Assembly: GCA_023449275.1 (NCBI GenBank)
Contig: JAEXJM010000068.1
Coordinates: 1-64,000 of the forward strand
Source of the DNA: Pseudomonadota bacterium
GTDB taxonomy: Bacteria > Pseudomonadota > Gammaproteobacteria > Burkholderiales > Burkholderiaceae_D
Direction of reading: 5' to 3'
Length of the DNA stretch: 64,000 bases
In this document: one piece after another, positions 47,754 through 56,781 of the stretch
Numbering within the stretch: the first letter of the stretch is position 1
Layout of the letters: the number at the start of each line of letters is the position of its first letter
Translations under genes and position numbers: made by a program
The notes under the pieces: model-generated
Told to the model about the DNA's origin: nothing
Seen by the model: only the letters and a program-made list of their open reading frames with translations
The model's database searches: none

Positions 47754-47829
47754 GTCTCCATCGTCTAGAGGCCTAGGACACCACCCTTACACGGTGGGAA
47801 CAGGGGTTCGAATCCCCTTGGAGATGCCA
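47754..47829 (+). tRNA. tRNA-Glu-like with valine anticodon (TAC)
   Basis: Second tandem copy, 33 nt downstream. All 76 positions match the tRNA-Glu copy except one: the middle anticodon base is A instead of T (47789), so the anticodon reads TAC (47788-47790), which pairs with Val GUA codons. The body, the G-T first pair, discriminator G73, and T-loop are tRNA-Glu. A normal bacterial tRNA-Val(TAC) has a different body (GGGTGATTAGCTCAG type) and A73. Automated callers will report tRNA-Val from the anticodon or tRNA-Glu from the body. Charging identity is unknown. Confidence 0.93.
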
Positions 47830-47973
47830 TCTTTCCCTTTTTCCCTGATTTCGCCTCATCCGACAGGATGGCATGTTTTCCGGCAGGCTTGATGGGTTTT
47901 GCCTGTGGATGAGCGTGATAGTCCATGAAAAATCCACTACAATTACAAGTTCTGTCGTCTCATTGTAAATATC

Positions 47974-49218
47974 ATGCGTCGTTTATCTAGAACCGGATCT
48001 TCCAGACTTTGTGCGGATAGTCAGCGTCTTGTATCACTGGCCCTGGAGATGTTTCATGCTTCCAGCCTGCTGGAAAGTGAGTTTTGCCGGAAAAAAATGG
48101 AAATACTGGTTTCCAGGTTATTGCACGGAAACCGGCAAACGGTTTTGAACGATGCTATCGAATGTCTGTTTTCATCTGACATGGATGCCTATAACTGCTT
48201 GCTTGAAGTTGTTGAGGCATTGAGTGAATCGGCAGTTGTTCAGGTGGATGACAGGGAATATCAGGTTTTGCTGGTGGCTATCCCTGTTCTGGCATGGACC
48301 CGTTTTTCCATTCCTTCAGGAACGCTCTCGCCAGAGCTGATGGAAACGATTTCAGAACGGTTCAGTGAGCTGATTCTGGCCGATAATGTCCGCTTTGCCA
48401 TGGCTCCCGGCTTGTATGCTGTCGATCAGTTGCCATTTACGCATGTCGATGTCATGGCGGTTACGCATGGGCTGGCCCAGTCGATGATCCGGCATTCAAG
48501 GTTCGAATTGGCTTCCAAACAGGAAACGGTGCCGTTTCTGGCTGATGGACGTTATCTGATTGCATCAGTCATGGTACCGTCTGGTGAACCCTTTTTCCGC
48601 TGGCAGGCCGATTCTGCATTGACCAATTTTGAGGCAGCCAAGAACGAATGTCTTGATGAATGGCGCAAACAGGTGACGCCTCTCGTTTCCGAAATGCTTC
48701 CGGGGTGCAATGTCGAATTGCTCCTGCCAGGTGGTTTTTTCAATACCTGTCGTATTGCCGATCAGCTGATCAGGCCCTCGACCATACGGGCGGCTGTACA
48801 TTATCTGACCTATGCGCTGGATACACAGCCGGAAAGCCTTTGTGCGGTCGTCGGTGGTTTTGGCAAGAATCTGGATGGCATTCAGGTAGAGGAATACCGG
48901 ATCAGCTTTTACCAGAAGGATAGTGAGAAGATCGTTTACGGGATCGTCTGGCCGATTTACGGATCGGAAGAATTCGATTCCATGACCTGGACGGCACAAC
49001 TGGAAAGTCCTCTGGCAATGAAACGGGGCAACAGGCAGCTGGTCCAGATTTTCGACTTGCTGCGTGAACTGGGTGTCTCCTGTGACAGGACAAGCGTTGA
49101 ACGATTCGCCATGGAATTCTGCGAGGATTGTGGCGCGCCGCTTTTTGCCGATACCAATGGCGAGCTGGTTCATGCGGAAATGCCGGAAGATGCCAAACGG
49201 GAAACACAATTGCATTGA
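47974..49218 (+). CDS. DUF2863 family protein
   Basis: Cytosolic protein of unknown function, 414 residues, in a family largely restricted to beta-proteobacteria. Characteristic stretches are VVEALSESAVVQVDDREYQVLLVAIPVLAWTRF-like sequence (~75-110), MLPGCNVELLLPGGFF and a CEDCGAPLF C-terminal zinc-type motif with only two clustered cysteines (C-x2-C). ATG 47974 starts MRRLSRTGSSRL. It stands alone between the tRNAs and moaC. Confidence 0.83.
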   Translation: MRRLSRTGSSRLCADSQRLVSLALEMFHASSLLESEFCRKKMEILVSRLLHGNRQTVLNDAIECLFSSDMDAYNCLLEVVEALSESAVVQVDDREYQVLLVAIPVLAWTRFSIPSGTLSPELMETISERFSELILADNVRFAMAPGLYAVDQLPFTHVDVMAVTHGLAQSMIRHSRFELASKQETVPFLADGRYLIASVMVPSGEPFFRWQADSALTNFEAAKNECLDEWRKQVTPLVSEMLPGCNVELLLPGGFFNTCRIADQLIRPSTIRAAVHYLTYALDTQPESLCAVVGGFGKNLDGIQVEEYRISFYQKDSEKIVYGIVWPIYGSEEFDSMTWTAQLESPLAMKRGNRQLVQIFDLLRELGVSCDRTSVERFAMEFCEDCGAPLFADTNGELVHAEMPEDAKRETQLH

Positions 49219-49258
49219 TGGTATCTGCGGAAGCGATACTATCTGACGGATGGGAATT

Positions 49259-49762
49259 TTATTTTTCTGATATCCAGTGGCCGGACTGGCCGCCATTTTT
49301 TTCGAGCAGCCGGATGTCTGTCATTACCATACCGCGATCGATGGCTTTCAACATATCGTAAATGGTCAGAAGCCCGACCTGGACAGCCGTCAGAGCTTCC
49401 ATCTCAACGCCTGTTTTTCCTATCGTTTCAGCTTGCGCCTGACAGGTAACGCTGTTATTTTCCGTCGTGAAATCGACAGTGACCTTTGTCAATCCAATCG
49501 GATGACAGAGGGGGATCAGGTCACTTGTCTTTTTTGCTCCCATGATGGCAGCGATGCGTGCGATTCCCAATACATCGCCTTTTTCAGCGGCTCCATCCAG
49601 AATGACAGCCATGGTGGATGGTTTCATATGAATCGAACCGGTGGCTATGGCAATGCGATGCGTTTGCTTTTTTTCACCGACATCGACCATCCGGGCTTTA
49701 CCTGAATCGTCGAAATGGGTCAGCTGATTTTTGTCGTCTTCTGGAGAAGGATTCTGTGGCAT
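49259..49762 (-). CDS. moaC: Cyclic pyranopterin monophosphate synthase MoaC
   Basis: Molybdenum cofactor synthesis: makes cPMP from the MoaA product. The 167-residue protein (start ATG 49762, [12 protein letters not shown] 49777 also possible) contains [18 protein letters not shown], the metal/active-site segment [14 protein letters not shown], and [22 protein letters not shown] with catalytic Lys and Asp. No moaA or moeA is adjacent. Confidence 0.95.
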   Translation of the reverse strand: MPQNPSPEDDKNQLTHFDDSGKARMVDVGEKKQTHRIAIATGSIHMKPSTMAVILDGAAEKGDVLGIARIAAIMGAKKTSDLIPLCHPIGLTKVTVDFTTENNSVTCQAQAETIGKTGVEMEALTAVQVGLLTIYDMLKAIDRGMVMTDIRLLEKNGGQSGHWISEK

Positions 49763-49859
49763 AAAGCGAAAGGTCACTTGTGTGTTTGTCGTGAAATCAA
49801 TATAAAGTACCGGTATGATAGCACTGTAAACCGGTTTTCATTTATCACCTGACAATCTT

Positions 49860-51347
49860 ATGATGTTACATCTTCGTCGCTTTGTTTTGCCTGTATTGGC
49901 TGTGTTTTGTCTGCAGATTGCCACTGCCGGCGCACAATCGGGCATTCCCAGTATGGGTGATACGGCCCGGGGGGAGATGACGCCTGCCGTGGAGTACAAG
50001 CTGGGCCGGGAGATCATGCAGCAGATCAAGGCCGATCCGGCTTATGTCAATGATCCTGTTCTGTCTGAATACCTTTCCAATCTGGGTAACCGGCTGGTCT
50101 CGGCCAATACGGAAACACGGGGTGAGCTCACGAATGATTTCACGTTCTTCGCCATTCGTGATGCGACTTTGAACGCGTTTGCCTTGCCGGGCGGTTTTAT
50201 CGGTGTTCATACCGGTTTGCTTCTGGCGACGCAAAGCGAATCCGAACTGGCATCGGTTCTGTCACATGAAATCGGTCACGTCTCCCAACGGCATATTGCA
50301 CGAATGATGGGGCAGGCCAAACAGGATATGCTGATTCCGATCGCTTCGGTTGTTCTGGCGATTCTGGCGGCACAGGCCAATGCGGATGCGGCAGGAGCCG
50401 TCCTGATGGGCGGTCAGGGATATGCCTTGCAAAGACAGATCAATTTTACGCGGGATGCCGAAAAAGAAGCCGATCGGGTCGGTTTCCAGATCCTGAAGGG
50501 ATCCGGTTTCGATACCTCGGGCATGACGTCTTTTTTCCAGCGTATGCAGACGGCAACGCGGACATACAGCGATGCACCATCCCCCTATTTGAGAACTCAC
50601 CCGTTGACTTCCGAGCGTATTGCCGATATCGAGGCACGGGTGCGTCGTGAACCATATCGTCAGCATGCGGATGATATCGATTTTTACCTGATGCGTGCCA
50701 ATGCGAGAATCGATCAGGATGACAGTGAGCCGGCCCTTCGGGATGCCGCCACTGTTTTCGAGGAGCAGATCAAAAGTGGCAGCCGTCTGTATACAGCGGC
50801 GGGCAATTATGGACTGGCGCTGATTGCCTTGCATCACAAAAATCCTGCCGAGGCAAAAACGTATCTGCAACTGGCTAAAAAATCGGCAGGCAATGCCGCT
50901 GCAAAAAGCCTTGCTTTAAACAGTTTGTCGATAGAAATCCTGTTAACATCGAATCAGCCTGCGGAGGCTGTACGTGAAGCGCGTGCAGCAATGAGCCGTT
51001 TCCCTTCCTCAAGAGCGATGGCTCATCTTTATGCCAGCTCTCTTTATGCATCCAGGCGATATGAAGAGGCGGCCCGATTTCTGAGAAAACAGGCCCAGTC
51101 TTATCGGGATGATCCTGATTTGCAAAGACAACTGGCGAAGGTTTACGACGCACAAGGCAAGAAAGCGCTGATGCATATGGCGCTTGCCGAATCGTATGGA
51201 CTGGTTGGCGCCTATCAGGCAGCGCTTGAGCAACTCAGGTTGGCGAGGCAGTCTCAGGATGTGAGTTTTTATGATCAGTCGATGATCGATGCCCGTGAAA
51301 GGGAGTGGAAGAAGATCATCCGGGACAATCTGGCAGAAAAGTCGTAA
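49860..51347 (+). CDS. bepA: M48-family periplasmic metalloprotease, BepA/YfgC-like, with TPR
   Basis: Periplasmic zinc protease/chaperone for outer-membrane assembly, 495 residues. A signal peptide (~1-25, ATAGAQ) leads to the catalytic HEXXH motif LSHEIGHVSQRHI with the third ligand Glu in DAEKEADRVGF, followed by TPR repeats in the C-terminal half (AALEQLRLARQ; AKTYLQLAKKS). ATG 49860 or 49863. Convergent or neighbour genes give no operon. Assignment to BepA rather than another M48 branch is by domain order. Confidence 0.9.
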   Translation: MMLHLRRFVLPVLAVFCLQIATAGAQSGIPSMGDTARGEMTPAVEYKLGREIMQQIKADPAYVNDPVLSEYLSNLGNRLVSANTETRGELTNDFTFFAIRDATLNAFALPGGFIGVHTGLLLATQSESELASVLSHEIGHVSQRHIARMMGQAKQDMLIPIASVVLAILAAQANADAAGAVLMGGQGYALQRQINFTRDAEKEADRVGFQILKGSGFDTSGMTSFFQRMQTATRTYSDAPSPYLRTHPLTSERIADIEARVRREPYRQHADDIDFYLMRANARIDQDDSEPALRDAATVFEEQIKSGSRLYTAAGNYGLALIALHHKNPAEAKTYLQLAKKSAGNAAAKSLALNSLSIEILLTSNQPAEAVREARAAMSRFPSSRAMAHLYASSLYASRRYEEAARFLRKQAQSYRDDPDLQRQLAKVYDAQGKKALMHMALAESYGLVGAYQAALEQLRLARQSQDVSFYDQSMIDAREREWKKIIRDNLAEKS

Positions 51348-51363
51348 AGGTTTTTTCACGAAC

Positions 51364-51398
51364 AAAAAGCCCGCCAATTCGTTTTGACGGGCTTTTTT
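51364..51398. terminator. Terminator between bepA and rhlE (convergent)
   Basis: AAAAAGCCCG pairs with CGGGCTTTTTT across a 14-nt loop; functional in both directions. Confidence 0.82.
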
Positions 51399-51440
51399 AT
51401 AAGCGGGGGAACTGCTTCTGTTCCTGATCGTTGAAACAGC

Positions 51441-52841
51441 TTAACGGCGGCTTTCTGCCATTCTGCGGCCTTCGCCTGTTCTGTCTTGACTGCGATTTCG
51501 TCCACCCCCCTCTTTTCTGGCTGACGCGGTCGGTTTGCCGAAGCTGCGCTGGCTGAACTTGGGCGCGCCATTGCGTTTGCTGCCCGGCTTCCAGTTTGCC
51601 GGTTTGCGTTTGGAAGGGGCTGCCTTGTAAGACAGTTTCGGTTCGAATCCTTCGATGACATTCACGGGGATGGATTGTTTGGTGAAACGTTCAATTTTTC
51701 TGACATGGTTATTGTCGTTGTGATTGACCAGGGAAATTGCGACACCATGACGGCCTGCGCGGCCTGTCCGGCCGATGCGGTGAACGTAATCTTCAGGAAA
51801 CTTCGGCAAATCGAAATTGACGACGTGCGTGATGTTCGGAATGTCAATCCCGCGTGCAGCGACATCGGTTGCGACCAGAATCTTGACCTGCCCGCTGCGG
51901 AGTTTTGCCAGTGTCCGGTTACGTGCGCCCTGAGGCATGTCACCGTGCAGGGCGGCAGCGGAAAAACCGGCAATCGCCAGACGGTCGGCAACGATGTCGG
52001 CATCACGCTTGGTGGCCGTGAAAACCAGTGCCTGATCCAGAGAACGGTCATGTAACAGATGATCCAGCAGTCGGTTCTTGTGGGGCAGGTCGTCTACGAA
52101 ATGAATCATCTGGTCGATATTTTCATGGCGGGATGCGGCTGAATGGATATGAATCGATTCAGGTTCATTTGTCACTTTTCTGGCCATCTTGCCGACAACA
52201 CCGTCGAGAGTCGCCGAGAAAAGCATCGTTTGGCGGGTTTCTGGAGTGGCGGAAATGATTGTTTCGATATCATCGATAAATCCCATGTCAAGCATGCGGT
52301 CGGCTTCGTCAAGCACCAGAATTTCAAGCCGGTCGAAACGGATCTTGCCGGAATGCATGTGGTCTATCAGTCTGCCTGGAGTGGCAACCAGAATGTCGGG
52401 ATTTTTTGCGAGCAGTTGCATCTGCTTCGGATAAGGCATGCCACCCAGAATGGCAACTGTCCTGAAGTGTTTCAGGTAAGTACTGTAATCTTCGGCCGAT
52501 TTGACGATTTGCAATGCCAGTTCACGTGTCGGGGTCAATACCAGCATTTTGGGATGTGCTGCTTCAAAACGGACTCTTTCGCCTTTGGCACGAGCGGTCT
52601 GACGCTTCTGGTTGGTCGTTTTTCTGTCTGTCTTTTCAACAGGCCGGCTGGCAAAACGATGGAGGGCAGGCAACATGAATGCGGCTGTTTTGCCTGAACC
52701 GGTTTGCGACGATACCAGCAGGTCTTTTCCTGCAATACCGGGTGGAATGGCTTTTTCCTGAACAGGGGTTGGCTTGTCGTAATGGATGTCGGCAAGCGCT
52801 TTCTGGATTAATGGATGTAATCCGAGTGCTTCAAATGTCAT
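51441..52841 (-). CDS. rhlE: ATP-dependent RNA helicase RhlE (DEAD-box)
   Basis: DEAD-box helicase for rRNA/ribosome assembly and RNA decay, 466 residues. Motifs in order: Q-motif region KPTPVQEKAIP, motif I SSQTGSGKTAAF, Ia PTRELALQI, II LVLDEADRMLDMGF, III FSATL, V ATDVAARGIDIP, VI HRIGRTGRAG. A basic low-complexity tail (~385-466, RKPANWKPGSKRNGAPK) follows the core, typical of RhlE. It starts MTFEALGLHP at 52841. Confidence 0.94.
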   Translation of the reverse strand: MTFEALGLHPLIQKALADIHYDKPTPVQEKAIPPGIAGKDLLVSSQTGSGKTAAFMLPALHRFASRPVEKTDRKTTNQKRQTARAKGERVRFEAAHPKMLVLTPTRELALQIVKSAEDYSTYLKHFRTVAILGGMPYPKQMQLLAKNPDILVATPGRLIDHMHSGKIRFDRLEILVLDEADRMLDMGFIDDIETIISATPETRQTMLFSATLDGVVGKMARKVTNEPESIHIHSAASRHENIDQMIHFVDDLPHKNRLLDHLLHDRSLDQALVFTATKRDADIVADRLAIAGFSAAALHGDMPQGARNRTLAKLRSGQVKILVATDVAARGIDIPNITHVVNFDLPKFPEDYVHRIGRTGRAGRHGVAISLVNHNDNNHVRKIERFTKQSIPVNVIEGFEPKLSYKAAPSKRKPANWKPGSKRNGAPKFSQRSFGKPTASARKEGGGRNRSQDRTGEGRRMAESRR

Positions 52842-53046
52842 TGTTATTTACTCAAAATAAAAGATGATTTTCCTTGTGGGAAAATATAAAAATGGCAGTA
52901 CCTGGCACCAGGTTACGAAATAACTGAATGGAGAGATTTCGGCACAAAAAGCTTTGCGCCAGAAATGTGTCGAAAACAGACACGGTAAGGCGGAAGGGCT
53001 TTAAAAGGCATGAATATGAATCATGCACAGGCTGGCAATGCCATTA

Positions 53047-53080
53047 GCTGATTACACGAATAATGTTCCGTGCAATCAGC
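53047..53080. repeat. 12-bp inverted repeat between rhlE and fabI
   Basis: GCTGATTACACG (53047-53058) and CGTGCAATCAGC (53069-53080) form a stem with one G-T/A-C position over a 10-nt loop, 33 nt from the fabI stop. It lacks a T run on either side, so it is not a standard terminator; a stabilising 3' hairpin for fabI mRNA or a regulatory structure are alternatives. Confidence 0.55.
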
Positions 53081-53112
53081 CATTATAACAGGGTTTCGTC
53101 AAAAAAACCGTT

Positions 53113-53916
53113 TTATTCTTTCTGTGCATCCACGCCATCGGTGTTCAGTCCCATGACGTGTGAGAAACCACCATCGACGTAGGTGATTTCACCGGTAATG
53201 CCGGATGCCAGATCAGACAGCATGAAAGCGGCGACATTACCGATTTCTTCGATGGTGACGTTGCGACGCAGAGGTGCATTTTTTGCCACGAAATTCAGAA
53301 GAATATTGAAGTCACGAATGCCACTGGCTGCGATTGTCTTGACAGGTCCGGCGGAGATGGCATTGACGCGAACGCCTTTTTTACCCAATGACTCAGCCAT
53401 GTAACGGACACTGGCTTCCAGCGATGCTTTTGCCAGTCCCATGGTATTGTAGTAAGGAATGGCACGGGAGGAGCCGAGGTAGGTCAGGGCCAATGCAGAT
53501 GAGCCGGGCCCCATCAGATGGCGGGCTGCCTTGACCATGGCGGGGTAGCTGTAGGCGGAAATGTCATGGGCAATTTTGAAGTTTTCACGGGACAAGCCGT
53601 CGAAAAAATCACCTGCAATGGCTTCACGGGGAGCAAAACCGATGGAATGAACCAGACCGTCCAGGCGGCCCCACTGTTTTTCGATATCGGCGAAAACATG
53701 TTCGATATGTTCGTCCTTGCCGACGTCACATTCGTAAACCATTTCACTGCCCATCTCTTTTGCAAAAGCCGTGATACGGTCTTTAAAACGTTCTCCGACG
53801 TAGGTAAAGGCCAGTTCTGCACCTTCGCGTTTGCACGCTTCGGCAATACCCAATGCAATGGAACGGTTCGATAACAGACCGGTGATGAGAATTTTTTTAC
53901 CTTGCAAAAAAGCCAT
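53113..53916 (-). CDS. fabI: Enoyl-[acyl-carrier-protein] reductase FabI
   Basis: NADH-dependent last step of fatty acid elongation. The 267-residue SDR-like protein shows the NAD site ILITGLLSNRSIALGIA, active-site YxxxxxxK in PYYNTMGLAKASLEA (with the preceding Tyr) and GPVKTIAASGI. ATG 53916 (MAFLQGKK) is preceded by GGAG at 6-nt spacing; the frame extends only to a TTG at 53928. Target of triclosan and related inhibitors in the family. Monocistronic, with a hairpin (53945-53964) in its leader. Confidence 0.96.
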   Translation of the reverse strand: MAFLQGKKILITGLLSNRSIALGIAEACKREGAELAFTYVGERFKDRITAFAKEMGSEMVYECDVGKDEHIEHVFADIEKQWGRLDGLVHSIGFAPREAIAGDFFDGLSRENFKIAHDISAYSYPAMVKAARHLMGPGSSALALTYLGSSRAIPYYNTMGLAKASLEASVRYMAESLGKKGVRVNAISAGPVKTIAASGIRDFNILLNFVAKNAPLRRNVTIEEIGNVAAFMLSDLASGITGEITYVDGGFSHVMGLNTDGVDAQKE

Positions 53917-54102
53917 GCATGACTCCAAAACTATATAGTGTATTTGCCGTAACGGGTTACGGCATTTTCATTTAAAAACCGGAAGGAATGATGAATCGAA
54001 TTTATCAATGTCCATTCTCTTCTGCCAAGATTGTAGTTCGTCAGAAAGATTGCGGCAACTTTTCCATTCGATTCAGCTTATTTTAAAGACCAATTGTGGT
54101 GT

Positions 54103-55764
54103 TTAGGCTTTCTTTTTGGAAGAAGAGCGTTTTTGGGTTGTTGTTTTTTTCGCAGATACCTGTGCTTTTACCGGTTTGGCCTGTTTTTTGGAAACGACCG
54201 ATTTGGCATTACGGGTATTTTTCGATTTGACCAGCCCCTTTTTCGTGGAAGCTCTTTCCTGCCTGTCCATAACGACCCTGACGCGGGAGACGCGTGAAGA
54301 ACCACGAACCGTCTTGACTGTTCCGGCCCTGCTGGCTTTGCCTGAGGCGGAACGATTCGGAACGTGTACTTTCAGGATGGTTCCCTTGGGAATGCTGTCA
54401 CCCTTGATGGAGTTCCAGGATTTCAGCTGGGCAACGCTGACACGATAGCGTTTGGCAATCGAAGCGACATTGGACCGTTTTTTGACGGGAATACTGACCA
54501 GACGGGTAGCCGGAATATCTGTTTCCCAGGCGATACGGGCATTGTTGACGAGTTCCGGAGCGATATCCTGATCGTAACCGGCTGTTTTCGGAACGAGGAT
54601 GGCAGAACCGAATTTGAGGGTCGTACGGGACGGAATATTGTTCGCATGGCGGATGACGTCTGCTGAAGTATTGAATTTCGCGGCGATGTCTTCCACTTTT
54701 TCACGACTTCCGGTTACCTGATAGGCTGTCCAGGATGAAAGCGGATGAGGCCATTTGGCCAGATTGTCCCGGAATTTTTCTGCATTTTCTTTCGGAAGCA
54801 GAATCTTGATTTCGTTACCGCCGGCAATGACGTATGGGCCGAATTGTGGATTCAGGGCCCTGAAATCATCAAGTGTCATTTCCGCCAGTTTGGCAGCGAC
54901 TTTGACATCGATGTCACGGGTTTTGCCGATGGTGACGAAATAAGGCTGGTTTTCGATGACGGGAAGTTTGACGCCGTATTGGTCGGCATGGGCAATGATG
55001 TTTTTGACGGCTTGCAGTTTGGGAACGTAATTGCGGGTTTCTGCCGGCATGTATGCCGAGATACTGTTGAAGGTAATCGGCTTGCCGGCCCTTTCGGCCT
55101 TTTTGATGGCACGCATGACCGAGCCTTCGCCCCAGTTGTACGAAGCAAGCGCCAGCTGCCAGTCGCCGAACATGGTGTACAGTTTCTGGAGGTAAGTCAG
55201 GGCGGCATCAGTCGATTGAAGGATATCGCGTCTTTCATCGCGGAAGGCATTCTGGGCCAGGTCATAATAGCGGCCGGTGCTCGGAATGAATTGCCAGAGT
55301 CCTTCTGCCTTGGCAATGGAGCGTGCATGAGGGTTGTATGCAGACTCGATAAATGGCAGGAGAGCCAGCTCCGATGGCATACCGCGTTTTTCCAGTTCCT
55401 GAACGATGTGGAACAGGTATTTGGATCCACGTTTGGTCGTTCTCGCAAAATATTCCGGTTTTTTCAGGTAATAGTTTTCATGATTCTGAACCAGAGGGTT
55501 CGAAAGATCCGGTATGGCAAAACCGTGACGGATACGTCCCCAGACATCGACTTCGTTGATTGACAGGATTTCGGTCAAGGGATCGTCATTGTCAAACTGG
55601 CTTAAAGGATCGATTTCAGCCGCACTCTGGAATACCGCAAACCGGGCGTCTTTGCTGAATTTCGGGAGACTGATGTCACGGGCTCCGGCAAGAAGGGGGG
55701 CGGCGGCAGCAAAACATCCAGCCAAGGCCAGAACCAGAAATTTAAGTCGTTTTTTAGGCGTCAT
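54103..55764 (-). CDS. mltD: Membrane-bound lytic murein transglycosylase D, LysM type
   Basis: SLT-family muramidase that cleaves glycan strands with 1,6-anhydro ends. From ATG 55764 (MTPKKRLKFLVLALAGCFAAAA) the ~553-residue product has a signal segment, the SLT domain with catalytic Glu in LLPFIESAYNPHARS and ASYNWGEGSV, and two LysM peptidoglycan-binding modules (~330-380 and ~410-455). A Lys/Ser/Arg tail of ~90 residues ends the protein, unusual for MltD. The lipobox is weak (ALAGC then FAAA), so lipidation is plausible. Confidence 0.91.
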   Translation of the reverse strand: MTPKKRLKFLVLALAGCFAAAAPLLAGARDISLPKFSKDARFAVFQSAAEIDPLSQFDNDDPLTEILSINEVDVWGRIRHGFAIPDLSNPLVQNHENYYLKKPEYFARTTKRGSKYLFHIVQELEKRGMPSELALLPFIESAYNPHARSIAKAEGLWQFIPSTGRYYDLAQNAFRDERRDILQSTDAALTYLQKLYTMFGDWQLALASYNWGEGSVMRAIKKAERAGKPITFNSISAYMPAETRNYVPKLQAVKNIIAHADQYGVKLPVIENQPYFVTIGKTRDIDVKVAAKLAEMTLDDFRALNPQFGPYVIAGGNEIKILLPKENAEKFRDNLAKWPHPLSSWTAYQVTGSREKVEDIAAKFNTSADVIRHANNIPSRTTLKFGSAILVPKTAGYDQDIAPELVNNARIAWETDIPATRLVSIPVKKRSNVASIAKRYRVSVAQLKSWNSIKGDSIPKGTILKVHVPNRSASGKASRAGTVKTVRGSSRVSRVRVVMDRQERASTKKGLVKSKNTRNAKSVVSKKQAKPVKAQVSAKKTTTQKRSSSKKKA

Positions 55765-55892
55765 ATTGTCATCGGTTAGTGTCGGAAACGGCATCGGCAG
55801 TGTAAGCAGGATACCTGCTTGCGTCAAGAAATTTTACAAAAAAACTGTGCCTGAATGACCGATTTAACTGATTGATATTCAAGCTGTTTTTG

Positions 55893-56570
55893 TTATTGAA
55901 ATTCGAGGGTTTTCACTCCGCTGGCACATCCCATCAGGCACAGGCTCGCACCGGCACGGGCAAACAGCCCAACCGTGACAACTCCGACGATATTGTTTAT
56001 TTTTTCTTCCAGAACGGCCGGATTTTCGATCCGAAGGCCCGATACATCCAGAATGACGTTCCCGTTATCGGTGACAAAAGGTTTTTCGTCTTTTACCCGC
56101 AATACCGGTTTTCCGCCGAAAACAGCCAGTTTTCTGGCGACCAGTTGTGCAGCCATGGGAATCACTTCAACTGGAAGGGGGAATTTGCCCAGTGTATCGA
56201 CCAGTTTCGATTCATCGGCGATGCAGATGAATTTGTCAGATGCCGACGCAATGATTTTTTCACGGGTCAAGGCGCCACCGCCTCCCTTGATCATGGCGCC
56301 TTCAGACGTGATTTCATCGGCACCATCGATATAAACAGGCAGTGTTTCTGTCATGTCGTTCAGATCGAATACTTTGATGCCATGTGAGGCAAGCCGCTGG
56401 GCAGTGGCTTTGGATGAAGCTACGGCACCGGTAATCCGGTTTTTGATTCGGGCCAGTTCATCGATAAAAAAATTGGCGGTGGAACCTGTTCCAACGCCGA
56501 TAATCTTTCCTTCCGGAACGTATTGTATGGCCGCGCGTGCGACAGAAAGCTTCAGATCGTCTTGTGACAT
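55893..56570 (-). CDS. rpiA: Ribose-5-phosphate isomerase A
   Basis: Interconverts ribose-5-P and ribulose-5-P in the pentose phosphate pathway. The 225-residue protein has [38 protein letters not shown] and SKLVDTLG, the last carrying the catalytic Lys-containing block, plus the C-terminal [21 protein letters not shown]. Start ATG 56570. Confidence 0.96.
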   Translation of the reverse strand: MSQDDLKLSVARAAIQYVPEGKIIGVGTGSTANFFIDELARIKNRITGAVASSKATAQRLASHGIKVFDLNDMTETLPVYIDGADEITSEGAMIKGGGGALTREKIIASASDKFICIADESKLVDTLGKFPLPVEVIPMAAQLVARKLAVFGGKPVLRVKDEKPFVTDNGNVILDVSGLRIENPAVLEEKINNIVGVVTVGLFARAGASLCLMGCASGVKTLEFQ

Positions 56571-56781
56571 GATTTATCGGTAAATGCACTGTTTGAATGG
56601 AGGTGACGGAACGAAAAACAGCATTTTATCCGTTTTTAACGAAAGATCAGGTGAGTTTAGCCCGTAAGAGGCCGTTGAGTCAATTTTTCTTCGAGTGGAT
56701 CAAGCGGCTTCTTGCGTCCGGTCAAAGCTGTCACCGCTCTGGAAAACCTGGAGCGAACCCGGCAAAAACCGGGTTTTTCGA

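Noticed and set aside
47754..47829. Plain annotation of the third tRNA as tRNA-Val
   Set aside because: The body is identical to tRNA-Glu and differs from bacterial tRNA-Val; only the anticodon says Val.
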